In this document: piece after piece, positions 56,842-64,000 of the stretch | Position numbering within the stretch: the stretch's first letter is position 1 | How the letters are laid out: the number at the start of each line of letters is the position of its first letter | NCBI RefSeq assembly: GCF_011751745.2 | Contig: NZ_CP061170.1 | Coordinates: 806,001-870,000, forward strand | Direction: 5' to 3' | DNA length: 64,000 nt | Source: Paramicrobacterium fandaimingii | Lineage (GTDB): Bacteria; Actinomycetota; Actinomycetes; Actinomycetales; Microbacteriaceae | Notes under the pieces: model-generated | What the model was told of the DNA's origin: nothing | Databases searched by the model: none | Seen by the model: only the letters and a program-made list of their open reading frames with translations | Position numbers and translations under genes: made by a program

Positions 56842-57956
56842 GCGCATGGCGTGAAGCCGAGGTAGATCTCGCAGCGGTCGCCGACAACCTGCGCTCGCTG
56901 CGGGCATCGACGCAGGCGAAGAACGTGCTTGCCGTCGTGAAGGCGGATGCGTACGGACACGGTGCCGTTCCCGTGGCCCTGGCGCTTGCCGACGCGGGCG
57001 CCGACATGCTCGGTACCGCCGACATTGAGGAAGCGCTCGCCCTTCGCCGTGCCGGCATCGTTGCGCCGATTCTGTGCTGGCTTCATGGACCCGATGCAGA
57101 CTTCTCGGCGGCTATCGCCCAGAACATCGAGGTGGCGGTGTCGAGCGTGGCCCAGCTGAACGCCGTCGCCGATGCCGCGCGGTTCGCTGCGGCATCCGAT
57201 ATCTCTGTGCAGATCAAGCTCGACACCGGGCTCAGTCGCAACGGCGTCGCCCCCGAGCAATGCGGCGCCATGTTCGCGCGCGCCGCTGAACTCGAAGCCG
57301 AACGCGTGATTCGCGTGCGCGGCCTCATGACGCACGTATCCAACACAAGCCCAGACGACGATCGAGCGCAGATCTCGGTGTTCACGCGCCTTGTCGACGA
57401 CGCGCGCGCAGCAGGCCTGCGTCCCGAGCTGCTCCACGCCGCGGCAACGGCGGCTGCGCTGCGCATTCCGGAGTCGCGCTTCGACATGGTTCGTCTCGGC
57501 ATCGGCCTCTATGGGCTCACGCCGTTCGACGACGAGACGAGCGAGCAGCTCGGCCTTCGCCCGGCCATGACGCTGCGCACGCAGGTCGCGGCCGTACGCC
57601 AGGTGCCGGTCGGGTCGGGAATCTCCTACGGCTTCACGCACCGCACGGCTGCGCCGACCACTCTCGCCCTCGTTCCGCTCGGCTACGGCGATGGCATTCC
57701 CCGCCAGGCGTCGAATGCTGCAACAGTCGCGATCGGCGGGCGCATTCATCGCAACGTGGGTCGTGTGGCGATGGATCAATTCGTCGTCGACGTCGGCGAC
57801 ACCCCGGTTGCCGTTGGCGATGACGTCGTGCTGTTCGGCGATGCCTCGCGCGGCGTTCCGAGCGCGGATGACTGGGCGCACGCAGCATCCACGATCAATT
57901 ACGACATCGTCACGGGCATCGGCGCCCGCGTCGCGCGCAGCTATAGGTCCGCATGA
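56838..57956 (+). CDS. alr: Alanine racemase
   Basis: Converts L- to D-alanine for peptidoglycan. The 372-residue product has the PLP lysine Lys35 in VVKADAYGHG, the barrel motif DTGLSRNGV and the C-terminal domain segment PLGYGDGIPRQ followed by VAMDQFVVDVG. The GTG at 56838 overlaps acpS; the next gene tsaE overlaps its end. The order alr-tsaE-tsaB-rimI-tsaD is common in actinobacteria. Confidence 0.96.
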   Translation: MSAWREAEVDLAAVADNLRSLRASTQAKNVLAVVKADAYGHGAVPVALALADAGADMLGTADIEEALALRRAGIVAPILCWLHGPDADFSAAIAQNIEVAVSSVAQLNAVADAARFAAASDISVQIKLDTGLSRNGVAPEQCGAMFARAAELEAERVIRVRGLMTHVSNTSPDDDRAQISVFTRLVDDARAAGLRPELLHAAATAAALRIPESRFDMVRLGIGLYGLTPFDDETSEQLGLRPAMTLRTQVAAVRQVPVGSGISYGFTHRTAAPTTLALVPLGYGDGIPRQASNAATVAIGGRIHRNVGRVAMDQFVVDVGDTPVAVGDDVVLFGDASRGVPSADDWAHAASTINYDIVTGIGARVARSYRSA

Positions 57957-58516
57957 TCGAGGTACCGTCGACGATCGTGTGCGAGACCCCTGACGACATG
58001 CACGAGCTGGGTCTCGAGGTGGGCAGGATGCTGCACGCAGGCGATCTGCTTGTGCTCACCGGGCCACTTGGCGCAGGCAAGACCACGCTCACCCGCGGAA
58101 TCGGCGAGGGTCTTGGTGTGCGGGGCCCGATTACGAGCCCGACGTTCGTGCTTGCCCGCACGCACCCGAATCTCGCCGGGGGTGCGCCGCTCGTGCACGT
58201 CGACGCCTATCGGCTGAGCGATGCTCGCGAGCTCGACGACCTCGACATCGACTTCGAGCGCAGTGTCGTCGTCGTGGAGTGGGGGCGCGGCATGCTGGCC
58301 GGAATCGCCCCGTCGTGGCTCGAGATCGAGATCGAACGGCCGACCGGCGCCACCGCGGCCGCTCTTACGGACGTCGTCGAAAGTGACACGCCGAAAACTG
58401 TCGCTGATTCGACGTCGGACGGCGACAGAACGTGGCATCTCACTTCTGCCGATGCCGATGCCGATGCCGACGCCGACGAACCGCGCGTCGTCCGCATCGC
58501 CCGCGTGGCGGAATAG
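57953..58516 (+). CDS. tsaE: tRNA t6A biosynthesis ATPase TsaE
   Basis: ATPase partner of TsaB and TsaD in making t6A37 on tRNAs. The 187-residue product has the Walker A TGPLGAGKTTLTRGIGEGL, the block SPTFVLARTH and DAYRLSD. The C-terminal 35 residues are longer than usual and include five Ala-Asp units encoded by a six-base tandem repeat (58448-58477). It overlaps alr by four bases. Confidence 0.92.
   Translation: MIEVPSTIVCETPDDMHELGLEVGRMLHAGDLLVLTGPLGAGKTTLTRGIGEGLGVRGPITSPTFVLARTHPNLAGGAPLVHVDAYRLSDARELDDLDIDFERSVVVVEWGRGMLAGIAPSWLEIEIERPTGATAAALTDVVESDTPKTVADSTSDGDRTWHLTSADADADADADEPRVVRIARVAE
58448..58477 (+). repeat. Six-base tandem repeat in tsaE
   Basis: Five consecutive GCCGAT/GCCGAC units encode (Ala-Asp)5 in the C-terminal tail of TsaE. 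Changes in copy number would keep the reading frame. Confidence 0.8.
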
Positions 58517-58519
58517 GCT
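58514..58519 (+). promoter_or_regulatory. Candidate internal leaderless -10 box of tsaB
   Basis: TAGGCT, overlapping the tsaE stop codon, lies exactly 12 bases before the tsaB GTG at 58526. Confidence 0.35.
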
Positions 58520-58525
58520 TGTCGC

Positions 58526-59143
58526 GTGCTCCTCGCCATCGATTCGTCTCTCGGAACCTCCGCCGCCGTCGTTGATCATGACCGCGGCATCATCGCCGAG
58601 CGCAGCCATCACGACACGCGCCGTCACGCCGAGGTCGTCGGCTCACTCATCCGCGACGTGCTCGTCGAATCGGGCATCGCCCCGGCGGAGCTCTCTGGCG
58701 TCGTCGCGGGCATGGGGCCCGGGCCGTTCACGGGGCTGCGCATCGGAATCGCCGCAGCTCGCGCCTTCGCGTTCGGCGCGGCGAAGCCCGTCGTGCCGGT
58801 GGTGAGCCACGACGCCATTGCTCGTGAGTGGTACGTCGCCGTCGGTGAGGGCGAACTGCTCGTCGTCACCGATGCTCGCAGACGGGAGATCTACTGCACC
58901 CGCTATTCGGGAATGGATGCCGCTGGGCTACCCGTGCGTGTCGAGGGCCCTGTGCTCGCAAAGCCAGACGACATCGTCGTTGGTGCGGCGACGCGGCTCG
59001 ACAGCGACAGGGTGTCGGCCGGCCATCTCGGCATGGTCGCCGAGCTCACGTGGTCGGCGGGGCGGCCCTTCGCCGCCGATGAGCCGCTGTACCTGCGCTC
59101 ACCCGATGTGTCGCCCTCGCCGGGCAAACGGGTGACGTCGTGA
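58526..59143 (+). CDS. tsaB: tRNA t6A biosynthesis scaffold protein TsaB
   Basis: A catalytically inactive relative of TsaD that forms the TsaB-TsaD-TsaE complex. The 205-residue product begins MLLAIDSSLGTSAAVVDHDR and has the block GVVAGMGPGPFTGLRIGIAA. It lacks the TsaD metal-binding histidines, as expected. GTG start; it overlaps rimI by four bases. Confidence 0.93.
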   Translation: MLLAIDSSLGTSAAVVDHDRGIIAERSHHDTRRHAEVVGSLIRDVLVESGIAPAELSGVVAGMGPGPFTGLRIGIAAARAFAFGAAKPVVPVVSHDAIAREWYVAVGEGELLVVTDARRREIYCTRYSGMDAAGLPVRVEGPVLAKPDDIVVGAATRLDSDRVSAGHLGMVAELTWSAGRPFAADEPLYLRSPDVSPSPGKRVTS

Positions 59144-59604
59144 TCGAGCTTCGCGAAGCAACACCGAGTGATCTCGACGCGATCATGGCGCTCGAGCGGC
59201 TGTCGTTCGCGCCAGACGACTGGTCGAGCGAGAACATGCTGCGCGAGATCGAGAGCGAGCACACCAGGTACCTCGCGGCGTTCGACGGCGAGCAGCTTGC
59301 GGGGTACGCGGGGATTCTTGCGCCAAGCGGCAGCACGGATGCCGACATTCAGACGATCGCCGTCGCAACCGACCATCGGCGCGCCGGCCTTGGGCGTGAG
59401 CTCATGCGCCGGCTCATCGCCCATGCGGCATCCGCCCAGGTCAAAGCTGTGTTTCTCGAGGTTCGCGCCGACAACCCGGGGGCGCAGCAGCTCTACCGTT
59501 CGCTGGGCTTCACCGAGCTCGGAGTGCGCCGCCGCTACTATCGCGGCGGCATTGACGCCCTCGTGATGAAGCTCGATCGTCCAGGCGAAACAGGAGCAGC
59601 ATGA
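59140..59604 (+). CDS. rimI: Ribosomal-protein-alanine N-acetyltransferase RimI
   Basis: A 154-residue GNAT enzyme that in other bacteria acetylates the N terminus of S18 or other proteins. The acetyl-CoA motif is [19 protein letters not shown] and the core ends [16 protein letters not shown]. It sits between tsaB and tsaD with four-base overlaps, the usual place in this family of clusters. Confidence 0.92.
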   Translation: MIELREATPSDLDAIMALERLSFAPDDWSSENMLREIESEHTRYLAAFDGEQLAGYAGILAPSGSTDADIQTIAVATDHRRAGLGRELMRRLIAHAASAQVKAVFLEVRADNPGAQQLYRSLGFTELGVRRRYYRGGIDALVMKLDRPGETGAA

Positions 59605-60659
59605 ACCGCGACAACCCCCTCGTTCTCGGCATCGAATCGAGCTGCGATGAGACCGGCATCGGCATTGTGCGGGGCTCGACGCTGCTGTCAAACACCATCT
59701 CGTCGTCAATGGAGCAGCATGCGCGCTACGGCGGCGTTGTGCCCGAGGTTGCGGCTCGCGCTCATCTCGAGGCTCTCGGCCCTGCGCTGAAAGCTGCCGT
59801 TTCCGAAGCCCAGATCGACGTCGCCGATATTGATGCCGTCGCTGTGACGAGCGGGCCGGGTCTCGCGGGCGCCCTCATGGTGGGCGTCGGCGCGGCAAAG
59901 GCCCTTGCGCTCGCTCTCGACAAGCCGATCTACGCCGTCAATCACCTGGTGGGTCACGTCGGTGCCGACATTCTCGACGACCGCGGGGAGCCGTTCGACT
60001 ACCCCACGGTTGCGCTTCTTGTCTCTGGCGGGCACACGTCGCTTCTGCTCGTGCGCGATCTCACCTCCGACGTCGAGCTGCTGGGCGAGACGATCGACGA
60101 CGCAGCGGGCGAGGCGTTCGACAAAGTTGCGCGCATTCTCGGCCTGCCGTACCCGGGCGGGCCGCAGATCGACAAGGCAGCGGCAGAGGGCGACCCAACG
60201 GCAATTCGCTTCCCGCGCGGACTCAGTCGCCCGAAAGACATGCAGAAGCATCGTTATGATTTTTCGTTCTCCGGACTCAAAACGGCTGTTGCGCGGTGGG
60301 TTGAGCAGAGACAGGATGCTGGCGAGCCTGTCCCCACAGCGGACGTCGCCGCGTCGTTTCGCGAAGCCGTCGCCGATGTTCTTCTGACGAAGGCCATGAA
60401 CGCCTGCCGCGACCATGAGGTGCCGAGGCTGCTGCTGGGAGGCGGCGTTGTGGCGAACGCCCGAATCCGGGAGCTCGCCGCGCAGCGTGCAGTCGAAGCG
60501 GGCGTCGCGTTGCGCATTCCGCCGCTCTCTCTCTGCACCGACAACGGCGCGATGATCGCCGCATTGGCCGCGCAGCGCATCATGGCCGGGTATGCGCCGT
60601 CAACGCTCGAGTTTGGAGCCGATTCAACACTTCCGGTCACCGATATTCAGGTAGCGTGA
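59601..60659 (+). CDS. tsaD: tRNA threonylcarbamoyltransferase TsaD
   Basis: Transfers the threonylcarbamoyl group to A37 of tRNAs that read ANN codons. The 352-residue product has [14 protein letters not shown], the metal-binding [19 protein letters not shown] and [16 protein letters not shown], all family marks. It ends the alr-tsaE-tsaB-rimI-tsaD run. TsaC, which makes the donor, is not in the window. Confidence 0.96.
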   Translation: MNRDNPLVLGIESSCDETGIGIVRGSTLLSNTISSSMEQHARYGGVVPEVAARAHLEALGPALKAAVSEAQIDVADIDAVAVTSGPGLAGALMVGVGAAKALALALDKPIYAVNHLVGHVGADILDDRGEPFDYPTVALLVSGGHTSLLLVRDLTSDVELLGETIDDAAGEAFDKVARILGLPYPGGPQIDKAAAEGDPTAIRFPRGLSRPKDMQKHRYDFSFSGLKTAVARWVEQRQDAGEPVPTADVAASFREAVADVLLTKAMNACRDHEVPRLLLGGGVVANARIRELAAQRAVEAGVALRIPPLSLCTDNGAMIAALAAQRIMAGYAPSTLEFGADSTLPVTDIQVA

Positions 60660-60692
60660 GACAACACCGCTGCAACTGCGAGGAGACGCCCG

Positions 60693-61463
60693 ATGACAGA
60701 GCCCAACGATCCTGCTGCCCCGGCTACGCCGCCGCGTCCGCCGCTTCCGGGCGCGACGCCCGAGAAGAACACTGACGAGACCGCTCCGAAGCCGCAGCAG
60801 GACGCACAAGCTCAGCAGCCGCAACAGGCACCGCAGGCGCCGCAGCAGAATCCGGCACCGTGGGCGCGGCCGGCCGGAGCGCTCCCAGCGCAGCAGCAGG
60901 CCCCTCAGCAGCCGGCGCCGCCGCAGCCGGCGCCGCCGCAACAGCCGCAGAACCAGCCTCCCGCACAGTACGCACCACCAACACAGAATCAACCGGTGCA
61001 GAACCCGCAGGCTCCCCAGCGTCCCGGGAACTACCAGCCCGCGCCGCAGCAGCCGGGGCAATACAGGCCCGCGCCGCAGCAGCCGCAGACTCAACAGCAT
61101 CCGCAGCCGTTCTCTCCGCCGTATTCTCAGCCTGCCCCGCAGCAGGGTCGCCCCGCGCAGCCGCCGCTCGTCGGCCCGGGCGGAGCAATGCCCGCGGCAC
61201 AGCCCGTCGGGACTCCGAAGCCGCAGAAGAGCCGCACGGGGCTGATCGGCCTCATCTTCGGCATCCTCGGTGTCGTCGGCGGAGTGTTCTTCGGGTGGAC
61301 ACTTCCTCTGGCCATCGTCGGAATCATCCTGGGCTTCAGAGCGCGGTCGAAGCCAGACGACGACCGTTCATTCGCGCTGTGGGCGATCATCACGGGCTTC
61401 GCCGGCACGCTGTTCTCGCTCGGCTGGTTCGCGTACAGCATCATTTACTTCGTCATGAGATGA
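60693..61463 (+). CDS. Pro/Gln-rich protein with C-terminal membrane segments (DUF4190-like)
   Basis: A 256-residue protein. Residues 1-165 are disordered and rich in Pro, Gln and Ala. Residues about 172-256 hold two to three membrane segments ([40 protein letters not shown]). The plan resembles the DUF4190 group. GAGGAGACGCCC precedes the ATG. Function unknown; a cell-envelope role is only a guess. A second protein of the same plan follows. Confidence 0.75.
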   Translation: MTEPNDPAAPATPPRPPLPGATPEKNTDETAPKPQQDAQAQQPQQAPQAPQQNPAPWARPAGALPAQQQAPQQPAPPQPAPPQQPQNQPPAQYAPPTQNQPVQNPQAPQRPGNYQPAPQQPGQYRPAPQQPQTQQHPQPFSPPYSQPAPQQGRPAQPPLVGPGGAMPAAQPVGTPKPQKSRTGLIGLIFGILGVVGGVFFGWTLPLAIVGIILGFRARSKPDDDRSFALWAIITGFAGTLFSLGWFAYSIIYFVMR

Positions 61464-61491
61464 TGGCCCTGAGGGGAGAAACACACAAACT

Positions 61492-61965
61492 ATGAGCGAT
61501 CCATCGCAGCAGGGCCACGAAAACCAGCAGCCCGCATACGAACAGAACCAGCAGCCGACGTACGGTCAGCAGGCCCCGGCGCCTGCCTATGGTCAGCAGC
61601 CTCTTGGCCAGCAGCCGTACGGGCAGCAGCCGACACCTGTTCCCGGCTACGGACAGCAGCCGTACGGGCAGCAGCCATATGGGCAGCAGCCATACGCCGC
61701 CTACCCACCGCAGCCAGGCACGAACGTGCTGGCGATCGTTGCGATCATCTCAGCGTTCTTCATTCCGATCGCCGGCATCATCTGCGGTCACATTGCTCGC
61801 AAGCAGATTCGCGAGACAGGCGAACAGGGCGACGGTCTCGCGCTGACAGGTCTGATCGTCGGCTACGTCTTTACGGCGATCATCGTCGTCGTCGTCGTGA
61901 TCTACATCATCTTCTTCGTCGTCCTTCTGGGCGCGGTGGGGATGTCGGGCGCCGCCTACGCCTGA
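61492..61965 (+). CDS. DUF4190 membrane protein with YGQQP repeats
   Basis: A 157-residue protein. Residues 1-75 contain tandem YGQQP units encoded by near-identical 15-base repeats. The membrane part has the DUF4190 pattern ([40 protein letters not shown]), then another helix and a glycine-rich end. AGGGGAGAAACAC precedes the ATG. It ends 4 bases from the converging methyltransferase gene. Function unknown. Confidence 0.8.
   Translation: MSDPSQQGHENQQPAYEQNQQPTYGQQAPAPAYGQQPLGQQPYGQQPTPVPGYGQQPYGQQPYGQQPYAAYPPQPGTNVLAIVAIISAFFIPIAGIICGHIARKQIRETGEQGDGLALTGLIVGYVFTAIIVVVVVIYIIFFVVLLGAVGMSGAAYA
61648..61695 (+). repeat. 15-base tandem repeats encoding YGQQP
   Basis: Three adjacent units of the type TACGGNCAGCAGCCN encode YGQQP in the DUF4190 protein. 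They are in frame, so copy number can vary without breaking the gene. Confidence 0.75.
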
Positions 61966-61969
61966 TCCG

Positions 61970-63157
61970 TCAGACGCGCTCTGCGACAAGCGCGGTGTGC
62001 CGGCCCCCGACTCGCGTGAGAATGAGCGTCGCCGAACGTGAGCCTCGGGGGTTCAGCCGTTTGCGGAACGCGGCGGGGTCGATATCGACGCCACGCTTCT
62101 TGATCTCGAGCGTGCCGATGGCGTTCCCCTTCACCCAGCGGCGCAGCACCTTCTCGTCGAGCGGAAGCTGTTCGACGACCCTGAAGCAGGTGGCGAACGG
62201 AGTCGAACTCTGGGTGTCGCCCGAGAGGTAGGCGATGCCGTCGCTGATCGGTGCCGCTTCCAGCTCGCGCGCGAGATCGCCGATCAGGCGAGCGCGAATC
62301 ACGGCGCCATCGGGCTCGTAGAGAAACGCACCGAGCTTGCGAACCGGTTCGTCTGGGCTGTCTTCGGCTGCGGTCATCTCTGGAGAGCCCTCGTCGCTCA
62401 GCACGAGAGCAGCGCGCGTGATTCCGTCGCGTGCAAGAGCGCCAGACCACAGCATGAGCTCAACGACGCTTCCGTCGACGCTGACCCACTGTGCTTCAAC
62501 ATCGTCGGGTATCAGGTTGCGGTCAAAGCTGGGGCCCAGCTTAACGCCCGTCGGGTACCGGCGAGCGATATCGAAGACGGTCTCGAGCGCGGGGGAGTAG
62601 TCGGTCGGATCGGTGAGTCGTGTCGTCTCGGAGTGGCCTGAGGTTCGCCGCGCCGGGTCGAAGAACACGGCGTCGACGCCGCTGAGATCGGTATCTTCAG
62701 CGCGCCCATGAACAACATGAGCCGAGTCAAAAGGTGCGAGGTTGTGCGTGGCAATGGCGGCAGTCACCTCGTCGGCATCCACGGCGGTCACCGAGATCTG
62801 CATCGCGGCCATCGCCATGGCGTCACCGCCAATGCCGCAGCCGAGATCCGCCACCCGCGTCAGGTCGCCCGCGAGATAGCGCCCGGCGTGCATGGCGGCG
62901 GCCCGAATGCGCGTTGCCTGCTCGAGCCCGGCCTGTGTGAACAGCATCCGGTCGGCGAACTCGCCGAATTTGGCGCGGCCGTGAGCCCTGAGTCGGGACT
63001 GGGTGAGAGCGGCGGCAACCACAGCAGGGTCGTGGCCGGCCTTGCGCAGGCGCGAGACCGCCTTGACAACATCTCCGGCCGAATCGTGTTCGGCGAGTTC
63101 GTCGAGCAGTGCCATGCCGTCTGGCGTGAGCAGAGAGACCAGATCGGCGCGTTCCAT
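61970..63157 (-). CDS. Class I SAM-dependent methyltransferase with THUMP-like C-terminal domain
   Basis: A 395-residue protein. Motif I is VADLGCGIGGDAMAMAAM (about 100-117) and the later motif is DAVFFDPARRTSG. The C-terminal 80 residues (RWVKGNAIGTLEIKKRGVDI) are the THUMP-like domain found in this actinobacterial family. The target is unknown, probably RNA. TATGTT lies 12 bases before the ATG on the minus strand. Confidence 0.85.
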   Translation of the reverse strand: MERADLVSLLTPDGMALLDELAEHDSAGDVVKAVSRLRKAGHDPAVVAAALTQSRLRAHGRAKFGEFADRMLFTQAGLEQATRIRAAAMHAGRYLAGDLTRVADLGCGIGGDAMAMAAMQISVTAVDADEVTAAIATHNLAPFDSAHVVHGRAEDTDLSGVDAVFFDPARRTSGHSETTRLTDPTDYSPALETVFDIARRYPTGVKLGPSFDRNLIPDDVEAQWVSVDGSVVELMLWSGALARDGITRAALVLSDEGSPEMTAAEDSPDEPVRKLGAFLYEPDGAVIRARLIGDLARELEAAPISDGIAYLSGDTQSSTPFATCFRVVEQLPLDEKVLRRWVKGNAIGTLEIKKRGVDIDPAAFRKRLNPRGSRSATLILTRVGGRHTALVAERV

Positions 63158-63163
63158 CTGGCC

Positions 63164-63169
63164 AACATA
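63164..63169 (-). promoter_or_regulatory. Candidate leaderless -10 box of the methyltransferase gene
   Basis: On the minus strand TATGTT lies exactly 12 bases before the ATG at 63157. Confidence 0.45.
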
Positions 63170-63212
63170 TCAACCACAGGCGATCTCGCCCTCAGCGAAA
63201 CCGAGACCGAAG

Positions 63213-63239
63213 TTGGCACTCACGTTGCACGAGTGCCAA
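63213..63239. promoter_or_regulatory. CIRCE operator 1 (HrcA site)
   Basis: TTGGCACTC, nine bases, GAGTGCCAA: a perfect inverted repeat of the CIRCE type, bound by the heat-shock repressor HrcA. Confidence 0.9.
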
Positions 63240-63258
63240 CGCATCCGTAAACTTGCAA

Positions 63259-63285
63259 TTAGCACTCGGATAGTGAGGGTGCTAA
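63259..63285. promoter_or_regulatory. CIRCE operator 2 (HrcA site)
   Basis: TTAGCACTC, nine bases, GGGTGCTAA: the canonical CIRCE sequence with one mismatch, 19 bases after the first. Two operators imply tight repression of groES. Confidence 0.9.
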
Positions 63286-63316
63286 CTCACGTCTTCTTAT
63301 GAGAAAGAGGTCAACC

Positions 63317-63613
63317 GTGTCGGTCTCCATCAAGCCGCTCGAGGATCGCATCGTCATTCAGCAGGTCGAGGCAGAGCAGACCACCGCGTCTGGTCTGGTT
63401 ATTCCTGACACCGCCAAGGAGAAGCCGCAGGAGGGTGAAGTCGTGGCTGTCGGCCCCGGCCGCATCGACGACAACGGCAACCGCGTTCCTGTCGACGTCA
63501 CCGTCGGCGACCGCGTTCTGTACTCCAAGTACGGCGGCACTGAGGTGAAGTTCGGCGCTGACGAGTACCTCGTGCTTTCGGCCCGCGACGTGCTCGCGGT
63601 CGTCGTTCGCTAA
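63317..63613 (+). CDS. groES: Co-chaperonin GroES
   Basis: Forms the lid of the GroEL folding chamber. The 98-residue product begins [20 protein letters not shown], contains the mobile loop [19 protein letters not shown] and ends VLAVVVR. The GTG at 63317 is preferred over the ATG at 63299, because the extra six residues precede the family start and AAGAGG lies just before. Two CIRCE operators precede it and a strong terminator follows, so it is a one-gene unit. No groEL follows within the window. Confidence 0.96.
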   Translation: MSVSIKPLEDRIVIQQVEAEQTTASGLVIPDTAKEKPQEGEVVAVGPGRIDDNGNRVPVDVTVGDRVLYSKYGGTEVKFGADEYLVLSARDVLAVVVR

Positions 63614-63626
63614 GCGACGCTCAACG

Positions 63627-63665
63627 ACACAGAGGCCCGGGTGATCATCACCCGGGCCTCTGTGT
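63627..63665. terminator. Terminator after groES
   Basis: An 18-bp perfect stem (63627-63644 with 63648-63665) has a 3-base loop. It should fully separate groES from the next gene. Confidence 0.85.
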
Positions 63666-63678
63666 CTGCGCCGCAACG

Positions 63679-63684
63679 TACACT
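63679..63684 (+). promoter_or_regulatory. Candidate leaderless -10 box of the HAD gene
   Basis: TACACT lies exactly 12 bases before the ATG at 63691. Confidence 0.45.
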
Positions 63685-63690
63685 CGATGC

Positions 63691-64000
63691 ATGACTGCGT
63701 CACAGGTATTCGTCTTCGATATCGACGGGGTCATCCGTTCGTTCCAGCCGGAGCGCATGGCTGCGCGGCTTGACGCCGAACTTGGCCTGACCGTCGGCAC
63801 CATCGAGGAGCAGGCGTTCGCCGAGCCGTTTGGACGCGATGTCGTGGAAGGTCGCATGACGCGGGCCGAGTGGGTGGGCGAGTTGTCAGAGCGCTTCGCT
63901 GCCCGTTCCCGAGATGCAAACGCTGCCCGGTCGATCGTCGCCGAGTGGTCGACCGATATCGGCCAGCTGATTCCAGAGACCATGGAACTCATCGACGAGC
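63691..64000 (+). CDS. HAD-family hydrolase, partial at the window edge
   Basis: The first 103 codons of a gene that continues beyond the window. The N terminus MTASQVFVFDIDGVIRSF contains the DxD motif (Asp nucleophile and Asp acid/base) of HAD phosphatases, followed by a helical cap (about 18-90). No stop codon occurs before 64000. The substrate cannot be judged from this part. Confidence 0.75.
   Translation, partial: MTASQVFVFDIDGVIRSFQPERMAARLDAELGLTVGTIEEQAFAEPFGRDVVEGRMTRAEWVGELSERFAARSRDANAARSIVAEWSTDIGQLIPETMELIDE

Overview
The window is a stretch of a high-GC actinobacterial chromosome. It most resembles a member of the Microbacteriaceae (Micrococcales). Support: ribosomal proteins with A/K- or R/G-rich extensions, a zinc-ribbon L36, an MT0933-type antitoxin-like protein, two DUF222-HNH proteins, twin CIRCE operators before groES, and many genes whose start codon lies 12-13 bases after a TANNNT hexamer (leaderless style). 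The species cannot be named from the sequence alone.

Layout. 1-2.7 kb: an AT-richer accessory patch with a lone AraC-type regulator and a deleted IS1380-type transposase relic. 3.0-7.4 kb: the str operon (rpsL-rpsG-fusA-tuf), then a small antitoxin-like gene. 8.2-20.8 kb: the S10 and spc operons (rpsJ to rplO), secY-adk-map, and a class IV aminotransferase (pabC-like). The usual rpsN is missing between rplE and rpsH; a perfect palindrome lies there instead. 21.7-29.2 kb: a mannitol PTS block (MtlR-type regulator, orphan IIB, HPr, EI, MtlA, MtlF, MtlD) inserted between map and infA. 29.4-32.5 kb: the alpha operon (infA-rpmJ-rpsM-rpsK-rpoA-rplQ).

32.6-46.2 kb: two insertions break the common order rplQ-truA-rplM-rpsI. 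The first (about 10 kb) carries a DUF222-HNH protein, an S9 peptidase, a double-GNAT protein, an acyltransferase-SGNH protein, an APH-like kinase and a rifamycin phosphotransferase (rph). The second, after truA, carries another DUF222-HNH protein and a GH25 lysozyme. 46.4-48.8 kb: rplM-rpsI-glmM. 48.8-54.5 kb: AGCS symporter, PGPGW membrane protein, coaA, and a glsA-MFS pair. 54.6-60.7 kb: glmS, acpS, alr, tsaE-tsaB-rimI-tsaD. 60.7-64.0 kb: two Q/P-rich membrane proteins, a THUMP-like methyltransferase, groES under two CIRCE operators, and the start of a HAD hydrolase running off the window.

How the parts work together. Most of the window serves translation (ribosomal proteins, EF-G, EF-Tu, IF-1, pseudouridine and t6A tRNA modification), transcription (RpoA), export (SecY) and early cell-wall precursor supply (GlmS, GlmM, alanine racemase). 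Mannitol uptake and phosphorylation is self-contained here because the general PTS proteins EI and HPr sit with the mannitol enzymes. The rplQ-truA insert looks like a drug and envelope defence cassette. I found no clearly new defence system, CRISPR array or tRNA gene. The most distinctive signals are the shared promoter architecture of rpsL, rplM and infA, the repeated leaderless starts, and the insertions at conserved ribosomal-protein junctions.
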